Of a DNA stretch of 10,759 nt, positions 1-8,443 are shown in pieces (position 1 is the stretch's first letter; each line of letters opens with the position of its first letter). Source of the DNA: JAISFI01 sp031552425 (GTDB lineage Bacteria > Bacteroidota > Bacteroidia > Bacteroidales > Azobacteroidaceae). The notes below the pieces were generated by a model that did not search any database, was not told the origin of the DNA, and was given only the letters and a program-made list of their open reading frames with translations. The position numbers and the translations under genes are program-made. The stretch spans positions 1 through 10,759 of the forward strand of contig JAVBMM010000015.1 of the NCBI GenBank assembly GCA_031552425.1. Direction: 5' to 3'.

Positions 1-1
1 A

Positions 2-676
2 ATTTCCGTTCAACAACGTTTAGAAGAATCTTTAAGTATTTTATTACGAGAAACTATTGCTGTTACCGGAGCAGGAAGAACAGATTCCGGTGTGCATGCA
101 AAATCAATGGTTGCTCACTTCGACACCGAAAATGAAATAGACACCAAACAATTGACGGAAAAACTTAACAGCATTCTTCCACTTGATATTGCTATTATTA
201 AAATACTTCCGGTAATTCCGGAAGCTCATGCTAGATTTGATGCTATTTCCCGTACTTATAAGTACTATCTTTCTGATAAAAAAGATCCATTCGGGCATGA
301 ATTTACTTATAAAATTCAACCGGGAATTGATATAGAATCTATGAATTTAGCTGCCAAGCAACTATTTAATTACAAAGATTTTACCAGTTTCAGCAAATTA
401 CATACAGACGTAAAAACCAATAACTGTAAAATCATGAAAGCTTACTGGGAAAAGTTGGATAATGAATATATTTTCACCATTCAAGCCGACCGTTTTTTAA
501 GGAACATGGTAAGGGCTATTGTCGGCACTTTATTAGATGTCGGTAGAAGAAAATTATCTATTGAAGATTTTCGTGGAATCATTGAAGCAAAAGACAGATG
601 TAAAGCCGGAAGTTCTGTTCCCGGAAATGCTTTGTTTTTAATTGATGTGGAATATCCGAGTAATCTATTTATTTGA
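2..676 (+). CDS. truA: tRNA pseudouridine(38-40) synthase TruA, 5' end missing
   Basis: Converts uridines 38-40 in the anticodon arm of many tRNAs to pseudouridine, in the cytoplasm. The reading frame is open from base 2, so the N-terminus (roughly 25 residues by family length) lies outside the window; 224 residues are visible. The signature GAGRTDSGVHA is at visible residues 23-33, and its Asp (codon at 83-85) is the catalytic nucleophile in this family. Further family blocks are RFDAISRTYKYYL, FTSFSK, and FLRNMVRAIVGTLLDVG near the C-terminus, which lines the active site in known TruA structures. A start at the GTG at 92 would cut through the catalytic motif and is not credible. The stop codon overlaps by 12 bp, tail to tail, with the convergent hydrolase gene. 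The identification is secure. Confidence 0.96.
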   Translation: MSVQQRLEESLSILLRETIAVTGAGRTDSGVHAKSMVAHFDTENEIDTKQLTEKLNSILPLDIAIIKILPVIPEAHARFDAISRTYKYYLSDKKDPFGHEFTYKIQPGIDIESMNLAAKQLFNYKDFTSFSKLHTDVKTNNCKIMKAYWEKLDNEYIFTIQADRFLRNMVRAIVGTLLDVGRRKLSIEDFRGIIEAKDRCKAGSSVPGNALFLIDVEYPSNLFI

Positions 677-3600
677 TTTTTCTTTATATAAAGTCACTTT
701 GCCTATTATTCCTGAAGATACCGGAGGTATATCAACCCTCAAATCGCTCAACAACCAAGTACTTTTTTCTTCTTTATCTTTTTGCCATAGCAGTTGATTG
801 ACCCACACATTAGTCACTTGTACTTCTAATGTATTTTTACCTGATTTTACGACAGAAGAAGTATTGATTCGATATGGTTTTGTCCATAAAGTTCCCAGCT
901 CTTTCCCATTTAATTTTACAGAAGCAATTACTTGTATATCTTCAAAATCAATGAAAAGGGGTTGTTTTAAATCCGTTTTATCCAAGTAAAAATCTATGGT
1001 GTAAATGGCCGTTCCAGAAAAATATTTTATTTTGGAATCATTTGATATTGTCCAATCAAAGAGATGTTGTGTATTAATGATAAAATCTGTATTCAGATTT
1101 TTATTAGTAAAACGAATATTCCAAGTACCTTGTATTTTTTTAACAGGTTCATAATGAATAATATTTCTCTCTACATTTAGATGATCTTTTTTACCCGATC
1201 CTTTTTCGGAAAATACCATAAAACAACTTTCTCCTGCTTCTAAATATAAAGGAACAATCGTTCTATTATTCTCATTACTATATTCAGGCAATAAACGGGA
1301 AGTTCCATCTACAGCATTCCACCATTCGGGAGATTCATTATTAATTCTAAATGAAGCATTGAATTTTACATTATTTTTTCCTTGATTTGTAAGGAAATAA
1401 ATATCTTTATCTTCCATTTTTCTATGTATCCACAGTATAGAATCTTTGCTTAAAATAAGGTCTCCTTTTGTATTATTTTCTTCTAACACCTGATCCAGAG
1501 GAACATTATAATACACCATTCCGTTTCCTACTTTACGTCGAATTTGTTCATTTTTATCAACCATATTTTTCCCCCAGATAGATGTTGCGATTGCTTTCAC
1601 TTCATCGTCACATGCCGGATATCCTGACAAACTCGGAGATTTCACCGGAGGAGCGCCAACTACAATTCCTCCTTGCTCCAACAATGATCGGATTTTTTTC
1701 AATAAAGCAGGCCGCATTGTTTCCAATGGAGGGAGTATCAACGTGGCATAACTTGCTCCGCCAGGTAATACTAAACGACTGTTTTTCACAGTCATATACT
1801 TTTCAATTACTTCTGCATTGACAAAATCATAATCATACGATTTACTTAAATGCTCATCTACCCAGCCATCCATTTTTGGAGCATCTTCTCCGATAAAGAA
1901 ACACACATCCGCAACATGATTTCCTTGTTGCAACATAAAATAACATCTTCTTAAGTAATCCACCCATGATTTAGCTTGTTCAAACCAAGTATTATGGCGA
2001 TTGATTTCTGTTCCGAACCATGCATTAATCCCGGGAACCTTGTCTTCATAAGGTTGATGAATATAAAGATGAAGTACTCCTTGATTGATTCCTTGTGTAT
2101 AACTCCAATCTCCTATTGTTTTGAGTTTTCCCGGATGACAGGAAAACGGAACTTCGGAAGATGTATAAGATTCCGCATAAACCCGGTTTTTTCCATAGAT
2201 ATGACTTGCAGAAGCCGCTAAACGGCATTCAACGGAAGGCCTATTTGTCCAAAACTCTCCTCCTATTTCATGAGCACGTCCTCCATATTTTAAAAACTCG
2301 GAAGGAAATCCCCAATGTCCATAGTTTTCCAACCACATTTTCACTCCATTTTCTTCACAAATATCTCTCAATCCGCCTACATATTCATCTGCTATTTTAT
2401 CTGCAATCAGTCTCCGCATGTCCCATAAAAACCGGTCTGATTCTTCTGCTGTACCAACTATTGTTCCGGTTAATACCGGCAACCAAGGGACAGGATCATA
2501 TCCATTTGTTTTTATAAATGATTCCCGCATATCATCCGTCCAATTTTGAGGACCGGTTTCATAACTATCTGCAATAATCCGTTTCAGAGATTTTTTTTCT
2601 TCCGGAGACATGTTATTGATTAACTTACCTGCATAAGAATCAAAATGTTTACGCAGGGCATTTCTGTTCATTTTATCTGTTTCCAACCCAACAGCAGAAG
2701 GTGAAGCAGGAGTATTGACTGTTCCGGTAGTAGTCATTCCAATACGAATAATCTTCCAATTTCCTTTAGGAGCATTTTCCCAAACTAACAAATCTCCTTT
2801 CAGATGTTTCGATAAATCTACCACTTTATCTTTCGGAATATTTCCTATTGAAGAAGATTCTGTCTGTGTTTTCCATTGAAATTCTTCCCATCCGGGTTTA
2901 CTTTGATTAAGCATTTTATTCAACCATTTTTCCGTAGCATTTTCTAATTTATTCGAAGAAGAGAGGTCTATTCCTGTCAATTCAAAATTATCCGGAATAC
3001 CTTTCAAAATGATGCGAAATTTCTCAGAAACAATATCATTCAAAGCAAGAATCATATCTCCACTCGGAATGGGACCTCTTTGTAGACTGTTATGTGCATG
3101 ATCAAAAAAATGTTCTTTAACGGTAACGTATTTTCCTTTTTCCGGTATTTGCACTTCTATATTAGTTTTGAACCTCATCTCTGTAGGAGAAATCGTCAAA
3201 CTTCTCGCCGTAAATGGTTTTACATAACTAATATCAATTATTATTTTTTCCTTATTTTTATTATAAAATTTACAAATAGTTTCTTTTTTTCCATCAGTTA
3301 AAAAATCAGCATTGGAAACATTACAAGAAACATTCATAACTTTCTTCTCAGTACTTGCCTGATCTGCCGGATAAGCCAAAACAGCTACATCCTGAAAAAA
3401 ATCAGTTGGTTTCTTGAGTGCAATACAAACCGTTCCGAAACTGCTGACAAGTGTATCGGAATATACCAAATAACGCATGGCATCTTCCTTCTTTACCCAA
3501 GGTCCTCCGGACTGGCTCCAACCGGGACAATTAAAAAAGCTAATACCCATTCCCAAACGAGTCCCTTCTTCTACAGCATGTTTCATACAATTCCACCACT

Positions 3601-3919
3601 CTTTACTCAAAGAAAGTGCATTTCCCTGCGGAATACTGTCTATTTTTATGTAAGCTTTTGGATTAGATGGTTGTTTTACGAAAATATCAGCAATAAAAAC
3701 CTCTCCTATTCCAAACTTTTTCATCGCCTCTAAATCCTTAGTAATCCCTTCTTTGGAAATATGTCCACTCATAAAATACCAATAAGTGGCCGGTCTGGTA
3801 GAATCCGGAGGAGTTTCAAAACCTTTCTTTAACTGATCATGAGTAATAGATGATTGACAAACAGGAATGAAGAAAAAAATAATCAAAAAAAACAATATAG
3901 ATTTCCGGATTAACTTCAT
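665..3919 (-). CDS. Secreted GH106-type glycoside hydrolase (putative alpha-L-rhamnosidase)
   Basis: A 1084-residue exported enzyme. Residues 1 to about 23 form a signal peptide (Lys/Arg start, then a long Phe/Ile/Leu core). Cys21 follows Ile-Pro-Val, a poor lipobox, so signal peptidase I processing in the periplasm seems more likely than lipidation. Residues 34-72 carry the GH106 opening pattern: F-x-x-PP-D-x-x-RP, YWYFMSG, IS-x-EGI, and DLEAMKKFGIGE. The central barrel includes DSYETGPQNW (451-460) and GGEFW (553-557). Glu454 and Glu555 are my candidates for catalytic acid and base, from motif position and their roughly 100-residue spacing, as in characterised GH106 enzymes. The last 100 residues or so resemble a GH2-like sugar-binding beta-sandwich (KLNGKELGTLW). 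Known members remove L-rhamnose from pectic polysaccharides. No SusC/SusD genes are nearby, so the substrate is open. Confidence 0.85.
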   Translation of the reverse strand: MKLIRKSILFFLIIFFFIPVCQSSITHDQLKKGFETPPDSTRPATYWYFMSGHISKEGITKDLEAMKKFGIGEVFIADIFVKQPSNPKAYIKIDSIPQGNALSLSKEWWNCMKHAVEEGTRLGMGISFFNCPGWSQSGGPWVKKEDAMRYLVYSDTLVSSFGTVCIALKKPTDFFQDVAVLAYPADQASTEKKVMNVSCNVSNADFLTDGKKETICKFYNKNKEKIIIDISYVKPFTARSLTISPTEMRFKTNIEVQIPEKGKYVTVKEHFFDHAHNSLQRGPIPSGDMILALNDIVSEKFRIILKGIPDNFELTGIDLSSSNKLENATEKWLNKMLNQSKPGWEEFQWKTQTESSSIGNIPKDKVVDLSKHLKGDLLVWENAPKGNWKIIRIGMTTTGTVNTPASPSAVGLETDKMNRNALRKHFDSYAGKLINNMSPEEKKSLKRIIADSYETGPQNWTDDMRESFIKTNGYDPVPWLPVLTGTIVGTAEESDRFLWDMRRLIADKIADEYVGGLRDICEENGVKMWLENYGHWGFPSEFLKYGGRAHEIGGEFWTNRPSVECRLAASASHIYGKNRVYAESYTSSEVPFSCHPGKLKTIGDWSYTQGINQGVLHLYIHQPYEDKVPGINAWFGTEINRHNTWFEQAKSWVDYLRRCYFMLQQGNHVADVCFFIGEDAPKMDGWVDEHLSKSYDYDFVNAEVIEKYMTVKNSRLVLPGGASYATLILPPLETMRPALLKKIRSLLEQGGIVVGAPPVKSPSLSGYPACDDEVKAIATSIWGKNMVDKNEQIRRKVGNGMVYYNVPLDQVLEENNTKGDLILSKDSILWIHRKMEDKDIYFLTNQGKNNVKFNASFRINNESPEWWNAVDGTSRLLPEYSNENNRTIVPLYLEAGESCFMVFSEKGSGKKDHLNVERNIIHYEPVKKIQGTWNIRFTNKNLNTDFIINTQHLFDWTISNDSKIKYFSGTAIYTIDFYLDKTDLKQPLFIDFEDIQVIASVKLNGKELGTLWTKPYRINTSSVVKSGKNTLEVQVTNVWVNQLLWQKDKEEKSTWLLSDLRVDIPPVSSGIIGKVTLYKEKSNK

Positions 3920-3946
3920 ATTTTTTGGTTATTATGTTGAAAGTTA

Positions 3947-3977
3947 CAAAACTACTGATTTATTTTCTCATATACAA
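3947..3977 (-). promoter_or_regulatory. Promoter candidate for the GH106 hydrolase gene
   Basis: Read on the minus strand, TTG (3977-3975) is followed after 20 bp by TAGTTTTG (3954-3947), which matches the Bacteroidota -7 consensus TAnnTTTG in full. Transcription would begin near 3941, giving a leader of about 20 nt before the ATG at 3919. The -33 element directly abuts that of the divergent serine acetyltransferase promoter. Assigned by motif only. Confidence 0.55.
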
Positions 3978-4009
3978 TCTGAAAACTTCACGAAAAAGCC
4001 TTACATTTG
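3978..4009 (+). promoter_or_regulatory. Promoter candidate for the serine acetyltransferase gene
   Basis: TCTG (3978-3981, one mismatch to TTTG), then 20 bp, then TACATTTG (4002-4009), a full match to TAnnTTTG. The start of transcription would be near 4015, about 26 nt before the ATG at 4041. This placement also argues against any translation start upstream of 4009. Confidence 0.55.
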
Positions 4010-4040
4010 CAAATCAATTATTATCTTTTCATCTGATGAT

Positions 4041-4931
4041 ATGACACATGAATCTATACAAAAAAATGTAGAAAAACTGGCAAATGTTCTCTCTGAAGAA
4101 TATCGCTATATTCCTGTATACAACAGACAGTTACCTTCTGTAGAAAAGATAAAAGAGCTAATGGAAATCATCAGGGAAGTTATTTTCCCGGGTTTTTTCG
4201 GAAAATCATACGTCAGGAATCAATCGTTACAATATCACACAGGAGTAAATTTAGATAAGTTGTATCATTTGCTGTCTGAGCAAATATACAATGCCAAAGT
4301 TTTTGAGACTGATGAAAATTTTGCAGAAGAGGAATGCAGGGATAAGGCCTTAATATTCATTGATAAACTACCGGAAATCAAGCGTTTACTATCTACTGAT
4401 GTAAAAGCCATTTTTGATAATGATCCGGCCGCTAAACACTACGGAGAAATTATTTTTTGCTATCCGGCAATTAAAGCTATATTGAACCACAGAGTGGCTC
4501 ACGAACTTTTTTTATTACAAATCCCAATGATCCCCCGGATTATTGCTGAAATGGCACATGAAGAAACCGGTATTGATATTCATCCGGGAGCTACTATCGG
4601 AGAATATTTCGGAATAGATCATGGTACTGGCGTTGTGATCGGACAAACTTCTATTATTGGAAATCATGTTTTTATATATCAAGGAGTTACACTTGGAGCC
4701 AAAAGCTTTACTTTAGATGATGCAGGTAACCCGATAGATGTTCCCCGACATCCTATTTTGGAAGATCATGTGACGGTTTATTCTAACTCTTCTATTTTGG
4801 GAAGAATCACTATTGGAGCCGGAACAGTTATTGGTGGAAACGTATGGTTAACACATAGTGTTCCCCCTAATTCCAAAGTTTTACAATCAAAAGCACAAGA
4901 AAGTTCATTCATTGGTGGATTGGGAATCTGA
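4041..4931 (+). CDS. cysE: Serine O-acetyltransferase
   Basis: Transfers acetyl from acetyl-CoA to L-serine, giving O-acetylserine for cysteine synthesis; cytoplasmic. The protein has 296 residues. Residues 1 to about 160 form the helical N-terminal domain. Residues from about 175 on form a left-handed beta-helix with hexapeptide repeats (IHPGATIG, GVVIGQTSIIG, ILGRITIGAGTVIG). Aligned by motif to E. coli CysE, Asp179 (GIDIHPGA) and His194 (GIDHGTG) match the catalytic pair Asp143/His158 with the same 15-residue spacing, and Arg236-His237 match the RHP site. The loop before RHP is longer than in E. coli. The protein ends in Ile, the residue that inserts into the CysK active site in other bacteria, so a cysteine synthase complex is possible. 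I chose ATG 4041 because the frame stays open back to 3867, but that extension overlaps the divergent gene and both promoters and looks unlike the family. Confidence 0.93.
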   Translation: MTHESIQKNVEKLANVLSEEYRYIPVYNRQLPSVEKIKELMEIIREVIFPGFFGKSYVRNQSLQYHTGVNLDKLYHLLSEQIYNAKVFETDENFAEEECRDKALIFIDKLPEIKRLLSTDVKAIFDNDPAAKHYGEIIFCYPAIKAILNHRVAHELFLLQIPMIPRIIAEMAHEETGIDIHPGATIGEYFGIDHGTGVVIGQTSIIGNHVFIYQGVTLGAKSFTLDDAGNPIDVPRHPILEDHVTVYSNSSILGRITIGAGTVIGGNVWLTHSVPPNSKVLQSKAQESSFIGGLGI

Positions 4932-4960
4932 AAGTAAAATAAACACAAAGGAGACTCACT

Positions 4961-6364
4961 TTATATAAACTTAATCTTTCTAGCAGCAAATAAGCTCATT
5001 TTTATTAATAACAATCCATGTTTAAATCGGCTGATTTGTGTATTTCCGTATTCCCGGTCCTTGTAACGAATAATAATTTCCGTCATTTTTAGATTTTGTT
5101 TAGCTGCGCCGAAAAGCAAATCAAAATCCCCAAAAGGATCAAAATCTCCGAAATAATCACGATTGGCGCTAATCGTTTCATAATCTTTTTTATAAAGGAC
5201 TTTGGTTCCACATAGTGTGTCTTTCAAGCGTTGTCCTAGCAAAAAAGAGAAAAACCATCCGAAAAACTTATTTCCTAACAAATTTAAGAAACGCATGGCT
5301 TTTTTCTCCATCGGATAAATCAACCGGCAACCATTGATAAACTCTCCTTTATTATAACGCAAAGCTTCATAAAACTTAGGCAATTCTTCCGGAGGCATTG
5401 TCAAGTCTGCATCTAAAATCATCAAAATCTCTCCATTTGCAGCAGCAAATGCTTCTCTTACGGCATTTCCCTTTCCCTTTCCGGTTTGCTTCATTAAACG
5501 GATGTTTTTTTGAGGATATGCAGCCTTAACCCGCTCCATCTCTTCGTATGTATCATCAGAAGAGTTTCCTTCTATAAATATGAATTCCTGAGATATCCCA
5601 AAATCCGGTGTCCTTTTAATTGCATTTTCAATATTACCTTTTTCATTTCTCGCTGGAATAATAATCGACACACTGGCCGCTTTATCTTCACTTAATATAG
5701 GTCGGGCAACAGCTATATTAACTAAATCCAAAGAAGAAAATCCAGGTAAATTGGCAAAAATACGGTTAAATATAAAATCAAGAACAGGTATATACATAGG
5801 TAACCATACTTTCTTTTCCGTTTTGATGATCTGAAAATTTTCCAACTGCAATAAACCATCTAAATCTTTGGTAGAAAACCAGTTTTGATTGGGTTGTTTT
5901 TGTTTAAGCCCTGTGAATTCCAAGAATTTGATAAAGGGTTCCCATAAAAAACTATATTGGGAAATGACTATCCTTGTTTGAGGATGACATAATTTACGAA
6001 TATTATGTATCGCTTTTTGAACGTCCCACAAACATCCTATGGTATCACTAAGAATGATATAATCGAAAGTTTCATTCAATTGTAATTCTTCTATATCATC
6101 CATATAAAAATGTAATTCCGGATATTTTTGTTGTGCTATTTTTATTACTTCCGGAGAAAAATCAATCCCAACACCATAAGAAGGATGCACGGCATGAAGC
6201 AAGTTTCCGCTACCACAACCTATTTCCAACACTCGTTTCCCGGATGGGATAATAAAAGAAAAGTATTTTTCAAGTAATCGATGGTAATAACGGTTTCTTT
6301 TGTTCCATTTTTCCCTTTTCGAAGCCGTTTTACAATAAAATTCGTATATATCTTTTTTTACCAT
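4961..6364 (-). CDS. Methyltransferase / family 2 glycosyltransferase fusion
   Basis: A 467-residue two-domain protein without a signal peptide. Residues 1 to about 220 form a class I SAM-dependent methyltransferase: motif I is VLEIGCGSGN (45-54), followed by GIDFSPE (66-72) with the acidic residue expected to bind SAM ribose. Residues from about 230 to 467 form a DPM1-like GT2 domain: SIIIPARNE (233-241), EGNSSDDT (265-272), the metal-binding DAD at 318-320, DTLCGTK (382-388) and FGDFDLLFGAAK (411-422). A hydrophobic stretch around 357-378 (FFGWFFSFLLG) could be a membrane-surface helix as in polyprenyl-phosphate glycosyltransferases, but there are no clear C-terminal membrane spans. By family, the GT2 half probably moves a sugar from a nucleotide donor to polyprenyl phosphate on the cytoplasmic face. 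The methylated substrate is unknown. The gene is convergent with cysE (29-bp gap) and divergent from the GT-C gene. Confidence 0.88.
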   Translation of the reverse strand: MVKKDIYEFYCKTASKREKWNKRNRYYHRLLEKYFSFIIPSGKRVLEIGCGSGNLLHAVHPSYGVGIDFSPEVIKIAQQKYPELHFYMDDIEELQLNETFDYIILSDTIGCLWDVQKAIHNIRKLCHPQTRIVISQYSFLWEPFIKFLEFTGLKQKQPNQNWFSTKDLDGLLQLENFQIIKTEKKVWLPMYIPVLDFIFNRIFANLPGFSSLDLVNIAVARPILSEDKAASVSIIIPARNEKGNIENAIKRTPDFGISQEFIFIEGNSSDDTYEEMERVKAAYPQKNIRLMKQTGKGKGNAVREAFAAANGEILMILDADLTMPPEELPKFYEALRYNKGEFINGCRLIYPMEKKAMRFLNLLGNKFFGWFFSFLLGQRLKDTLCGTKVLYKKDYETISANRDYFGDFDPFGDFDLLFGAAKQNLKMTEIIIRYKDREYGNTQISRFKHGLLLIKMSLFAARKIKFI

Positions 6365-6425
6365 TTAGAAATTGTAATATGATTCTGTTTTATATGATTT
6401 CATCCAAAATAAAGATGTTTTCTTA

Positions 6426-6455
6426 TTGTTTTTAATAAAAAAAACTCTAAATTCG
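6426..6455 (+). promoter_or_regulatory. Promoter candidate for the GT-C / FkbM operon
   Basis: TTG (6426-6428), 19 bp, then TAAATTCG (6448-6455), one mismatch to TAnnTTTG. The predicted transcript starts near 6461, about 40 nt before the ATG at 6502. It lies in the 137-bp divergent region. For the opposite gene I find only a -7 with one mismatch (TTATTTTG on the minus strand, 6412-6405) and no -33, so that promoter remains unassigned. Confidence 0.35.
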
Positions 6456-6501
6456 CCGCAAGGTAATTAAAAATTTTCATACAAAATAAACATTGAGAAT
6501 T

Positions 6502-8424
6502 ATGTCTAAAAAAACAATTATTCTTCCCTCTTTATTTGAAAAGCTAAACAAGCATTTAGAAAAACACAGCACATTATATTTTTATTTCTCTTTAGGCTTT
6601 ACATTATTATTTGGATTACTTTTATATGATCCTAGAGTAAGTTTATCAGGAGATGATTCCACCTACATCTTAAATGCCCGGGATTTTTGCACAAAATTTC
6701 AATTCCCGGGATTTCAAGGGCCATTATACCCCATGGTAATCAGCGTCATCGTTATGATTTTTGGGATTTCACTTTTTCCGTTAAAAATATTCTCTTTATT
6801 ATCAATAGCAGGTTTTATATATTTCACATATAAAGCTTTCCGAAACAGAATTCCGGCTATTTTATTATTTTCAATGCTGATACTTGTCGCCATTAATTCT
6901 CACATACTTTATTATGGTAGCCAAACCTACAATGACGCTTTTTATTTATTTATTCAGTCTATTTTTATTCTTGTGTTTTTTCGCTATTTCATTGACGAAA
7001 AAGAGGAAAAAATCAGTTGGAAAACAGATATAAAGAGACATATCTTTTTGGCTTTATGCTTGATGGGAGTTTCTTTAACCCGTTCTATTGGAATGGCTTT
7101 GGTAATAGCTGTTGTCGTATATTTCCTATTTTACCGTAAATGGAAAAATGCCTGCATGGCAATTTTATTTTTCACGATATTTTTATTTGCATTTCAAGGA
7201 ATTAAATCTACAGTTTGGGATTCTTCGGGATTTCAAATTACTACACAAGGAAGTGCTTTAACCAATAAAGATTATTATCATCCGGAATACGGACAAGAAG
7301 ATATTTCGGGTTATTTTAACCGGTTACTCGGAAACTCTGATCAATACTTGTCAAGAGATTTATTTTCCATTATGGGCTTACGGAAAGCTACTCCTGGAGT
7401 TCCATTAAAAAATTATCCTTTTTTAGCTGTCTTGATGTATGCAATAGCTATAGGTGTTTTATTTTTCACTTTCAAAAAGAGTAGGTATATTTTTTTTATA
7501 ACAGTCATGACAGGATGTTTTCTTCTTGTCACATTTACCGTTTTACAAGTTTTTTGGGGACAGGAACGGCTTATCATACCCTCTTATCCATACCTTTTAC
7601 TAATTATATTTTCTTTTCTCTATTATTGGCTGAACAAAGAAAAATTCCGTTCTATACAATGGATAATAGTTATTCCTTTTGTCATTCTATTCTTTTCCGG
7701 TATAAGTGATACTTTCAAAAATATATCTGAAGTAAGAAAATTGAAAAATGAATACAGTGGACTTTCTTCCGATTGGAGAAATTATATGCAAGCTTCTCGT
7801 TGGATTGGAGAAAACTTAAAAGAAAATGAGGTTGCAGCATGCAGGAAACCTTCCATCTCAATGATATATTCCGGAGGAAAAGATTTTCATGGAATTTACT
7901 CTGTTCCCAGTGAAAATTTTGATACATTCCTAAAAAAATGGGAACAAAATCCGGGAAATTATGCAGCATATTTGATTGATAATAAACTGACAAACGAATC
8001 ATATTACACTATTCAAAAGCAGTATTACGCAGGAGTTTCTGTTGGAAACCTTCATTTTATGATAGTCCAATCTCCGGATTCAATAAATAAAGATAAATCT
8101 TTGCAAAACATACAATTCATTCAATCTCCGGAGCAAATGAAACAGTTGGCGGAAAAAGCAAACAACCAGGTTTCACTTACCTACGCTGATTCCTTGCTGA
8201 CAAATTTATCAAAAAACAATGTTACACACGTTTTAACTGCCAATTTACGCATAAATCCGGATGCAAAAACAGGACAAATTATTTCCACTGTAGAAAGATA
8301 TGTATATTACATTCAAGAGAAATATCCGTACTTGTTTACAGTAGAAAAACAAATCGGTGCTGACAATGACGAACCCGCAAGAATACTGAAAATACAATGG
8401 GAAAGCATAAAAGAAAACCAATAA
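6502..8424 (+). CDS. GT-C fold membrane glycosyltransferase (PMT/ArnT-like)
   Basis: A 640-residue inner-membrane protein. About ten or eleven hydrophobic spans lie between residues 25 and 400, followed by a soluble region of about 240 residues (402-640), probably periplasmic. The first extracytoplasmic loop carries GDDSTYILNARDF (50-62); acidic residues here are the catalytic site in GT-C enzymes, which use polyprenyl-phosphate-linked sugars. GPLYPMVI (73-80) and GQERLIIPSYPY (353-364) also resemble GT39/GT83-type proteins. It would transfer a lipid-linked sugar to a protein, lipid or glycan acceptor on the outer face of the inner membrane. I chose ATG 6502 over the in-frame TTG at 6493 because ATG is the stronger start and the extra three residues add nothing. 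The downstream methyltransferase gene follows after 19 bp, so they are probably co-transcribed. Donor and acceptor cannot be read from the sequence. Confidence 0.8.
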   Translation: MSKKTIILPSLFEKLNKHLEKHSTLYFYFSLGFTLLFGLLLYDPRVSLSGDDSTYILNARDFCTKFQFPGFQGPLYPMVISVIVMIFGISLFPLKIFSLLSIAGFIYFTYKAFRNRIPAILLFSMLILVAINSHILYYGSQTYNDAFYLFIQSIFILVFFRYFIDEKEEKISWKTDIKRHIFLALCLMGVSLTRSIGMALVIAVVVYFLFYRKWKNACMAILFFTIFLFAFQGIKSTVWDSSGFQITTQGSALTNKDYYHPEYGQEDISGYFNRLLGNSDQYLSRDLFSIMGLRKATPGVPLKNYPFLAVLMYAIAIGVLFFTFKKSRYIFFITVMTGCFLLVTFTVLQVFWGQERLIIPSYPYLLLIIFSFLYYWLNKEKFRSIQWIIVIPFVILFFSGISDTFKNISEVRKLKNEYSGLSSDWRNYMQASRWIGENLKENEVAACRKPSISMIYSGGKDFHGIYSVPSENFDTFLKKWEQNPGNYAAYLIDNKLTNESYYTIQKQYYAGVSVGNLHFMIVQSPDSINKDKSLQNIQFIQSPEQMKQLAEKANNQVSLTYADSLLTNLSKNNVTHVLTANLRINPDAKTGQIISTVERYVYYIQEKYPYLFTVEKQIGADNDEPARILKIQWESIKENQ

Positions 8425-8443
8425 ATAATTCAATAATAAAATT

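Noticed and set aside
1582..2517. Plus-strand reading frames inside the hydrolase gene
   Set aside because: They are antisense to a continuous 1084-residue enzyme with clear family motifs and show no motifs of their own.
3867..4040. N-terminal extension of the serine acetyltransferase frame up to 3867
   Set aside because: It overlaps the start of the divergent hydrolase gene and both promoters, lies mostly upstream of the likely transcription start, and has a composition unlike the family.
6493..6501. TTG start three codons before the GT-C gene
   Set aside because: ATG at 6502 is the stronger start codon and no ribosome site favours the TTG.
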